A DNA stretch of 64,000 nt from positions 2,542,001 to 2,606,000 of the forward strand of contig NZ_CP117877.1 in the NCBI RefSeq assembly GCF_028736115.1, given 5' to 3'. Below, one piece after another: positions 63,317 through 64,000 of the stretch (the first letter of the stretch is position 1; each line of letters starts with the position of its first letter). A program made the position numbers and the translations under genes. This stretch comes from Mucilaginibacter sp. KACC 22063 (lineage in GTDB: Bacteria; Bacteroidota; Bacteroidia; Sphingobacteriales; Sphingobacteriaceae). The notes under the pieces were generated by a model, which was not told where the DNA came from, did not search any database, and saw only the letters and a list, made by a program, of their open reading frames with translations.

Positions 63317-64000
63317 ATGAAAAAGTTATTCTTGCCTTATAGCAAAGCCACACTACAACTAAAAAATCATGTAGTAATGGCACCAATGACCCGCAGCCGG
63401 GCAATTAACAATGTGCCAAACAACCTGATGGCTACCTATTACCATCAGCGTACAGGGGCAGGGCTAATCATCACAGAAGGAACCTCTCCAAGCCCGGAAG
63501 GTTTAGGTTATCCACGCATTCCCGGAATTTTTACCGAAGAACAGGTTGAAGGATGGAAACTGGTTACTAAAGCCGTTCACCAAGGCGGTTCAAAAATATT
63601 TCTGCAGATTATGCATACCGGCAGGGTTGCCCATAGCTCAAACTTACCGGAAGGTTATCAGGTTGTTGGCCTTTCAAATGTAAAAGCCACAGGAGAGATC
63701 TATACAGAGACTGGAATGTTTGAATATTCAGACCCTGCAGCACTTGATGCTGCAGGTATCGAAAAAATTATTAATGACCATGTAAAAGCTGCTGAAAATG
63801 CGATAGCTGCCGGTTTTGACGGTATTGAACTGCACGGTGCACATGGTTACCTTTTAGAGCAATCTTTAAATCCGCATGTAAATAACCGCACCGATAATTA
63901 TGGCGGATCGATTGAAAACCGTAGCCGGTTAATTTTAGAAATTACACAAAAAATTGCAGCCGCTATAGGTGCCGATAAGGTGGGCTTGCGCATTTCGCCG
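63317..64000 (+). CDS. Old yellow enzyme family alkene reductase (3' end outside window)
   Basis: The first 228 residues of an FMN- and NADPH-dependent ene-reductase; the gene runs off the window, in frame to the last base. The opening LFLPYSKATLQLKNHVVMAP and MTRSRAINN match OYE/NemA. FLQIMHTGRVAH is an FMN-contact block, and FDGIELHGAHGYLLEQSLNP is the family signature with the His pair that binds the substrate carbonyl; NNRTDNYGGSIENRSR follows. The likely role is reduction of electrophilic alkenes or quinones. The AraC regulator upstream may control it. Confidence 0.93.
   Translation, partial: MKKLFLPYSKATLQLKNHVVMAPMTRSRAINNVPNNLMATYYHQRTGAGLIITEGTSPSPEGLGYPRIPGIFTEEQVEGWKLVTKAVHQGGSKIFLQIMHTGRVAHSSNLPEGYQVVGLSNVKATGEIYTETGMFEYSDPAALDAAGIEKIINDHVKAAENAIAAGFDGIELHGAHGYLLEQSLNPHVNNRTDNYGGSIENRSRLILEITQKIAAAIGADKVGLRISP

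Overview
The window reads as chromosomal DNA of a Bacteroidota bacterium, most likely Sphingobacteriaceae (Mucilaginibacter or Pedobacter type). This is inferred from the gene families (tandem MacB/FtsX-type permeases, DUF4097, DUF3667 and DUF4142 proteins, PorE-like OmpA protein, FISUMP lipoprotein), from several -7 boxes of the Bacteroidota form TAnnTTTG, and from moderate GC. No phage, IS element or CRISPR array was seen.

Layout. 1-16.3 kb is an ABC export locus: one truncated and four complete MacB/FtsX-like permeases, two DUF4097 beta-solenoid proteins, a small secreted protein, one ATPase, one TolC-type channel and an outer-membrane barrel. It looks like three transcription units, two of which begin behind CGTACGC palindromes. 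16.4-24.1 kb holds a zinc alcohol dehydrogenase, a DUF3667 membrane protein, a nucleoside-type MFS transporter, an etfB-etfA-bifunctional nuclease operon, a TPR protein and a ChrA-type transporter. 24.1-38.4 kb is mostly housekeeping: dnaB, rlmB, mannose-1-phosphate guanylyltransferase, recQ, a PorE-like OmpA protein, queE, a lipoprotein/Rieske/NTF2-like operon, and lepA-orphan-folD. 38.4-47.2 kb holds a fructosamine-kinase-like gene, a Y-family polymerase, an NtrC-type regulator, RNase P RNA, a radical-SAM DNA-repair pair, a large gene-free stretch that looks like a structured RNA, and PhoH. 47.2-57.9 kb holds a FUSC membrane protein, PEP carboxylase, HxlR/SDR, DUF4142, DUF763, LysR/MFS and hscB. 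57.9-64 kb holds tRNA-Leu, AT-rich unknown membrane genes, a decayed gene fragment, a FISUMP lipoprotein, TMEM220, Crp/Fnr, a DoxX-like protein, AraC and a truncated old yellow enzyme.

Main observations. (1) Three separate genes, two of them with clear DNA-repair links (Y-family polymerase, radical-SAM repair protein) and one helix-hairpin-helix protein (DUF763), carry the same 23-bp near-palindrome, core CTAA-N5-TTAG, on top of a -7 box placed so that the mRNA would be almost leaderless. This looks like an undescribed damage-response or repair regulon operator. (2) About 450 nt between 45.3 and 45.8 kb has no ORF but many perfect hairpins, UNCG and GNRA tetraloops and a strong terminator, so it is a candidate structured RNA of a family I do not recognise. 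(3) The export locus has two DUF4097 paralogs with exact 18-residue repeats and shared upstream palindromes.
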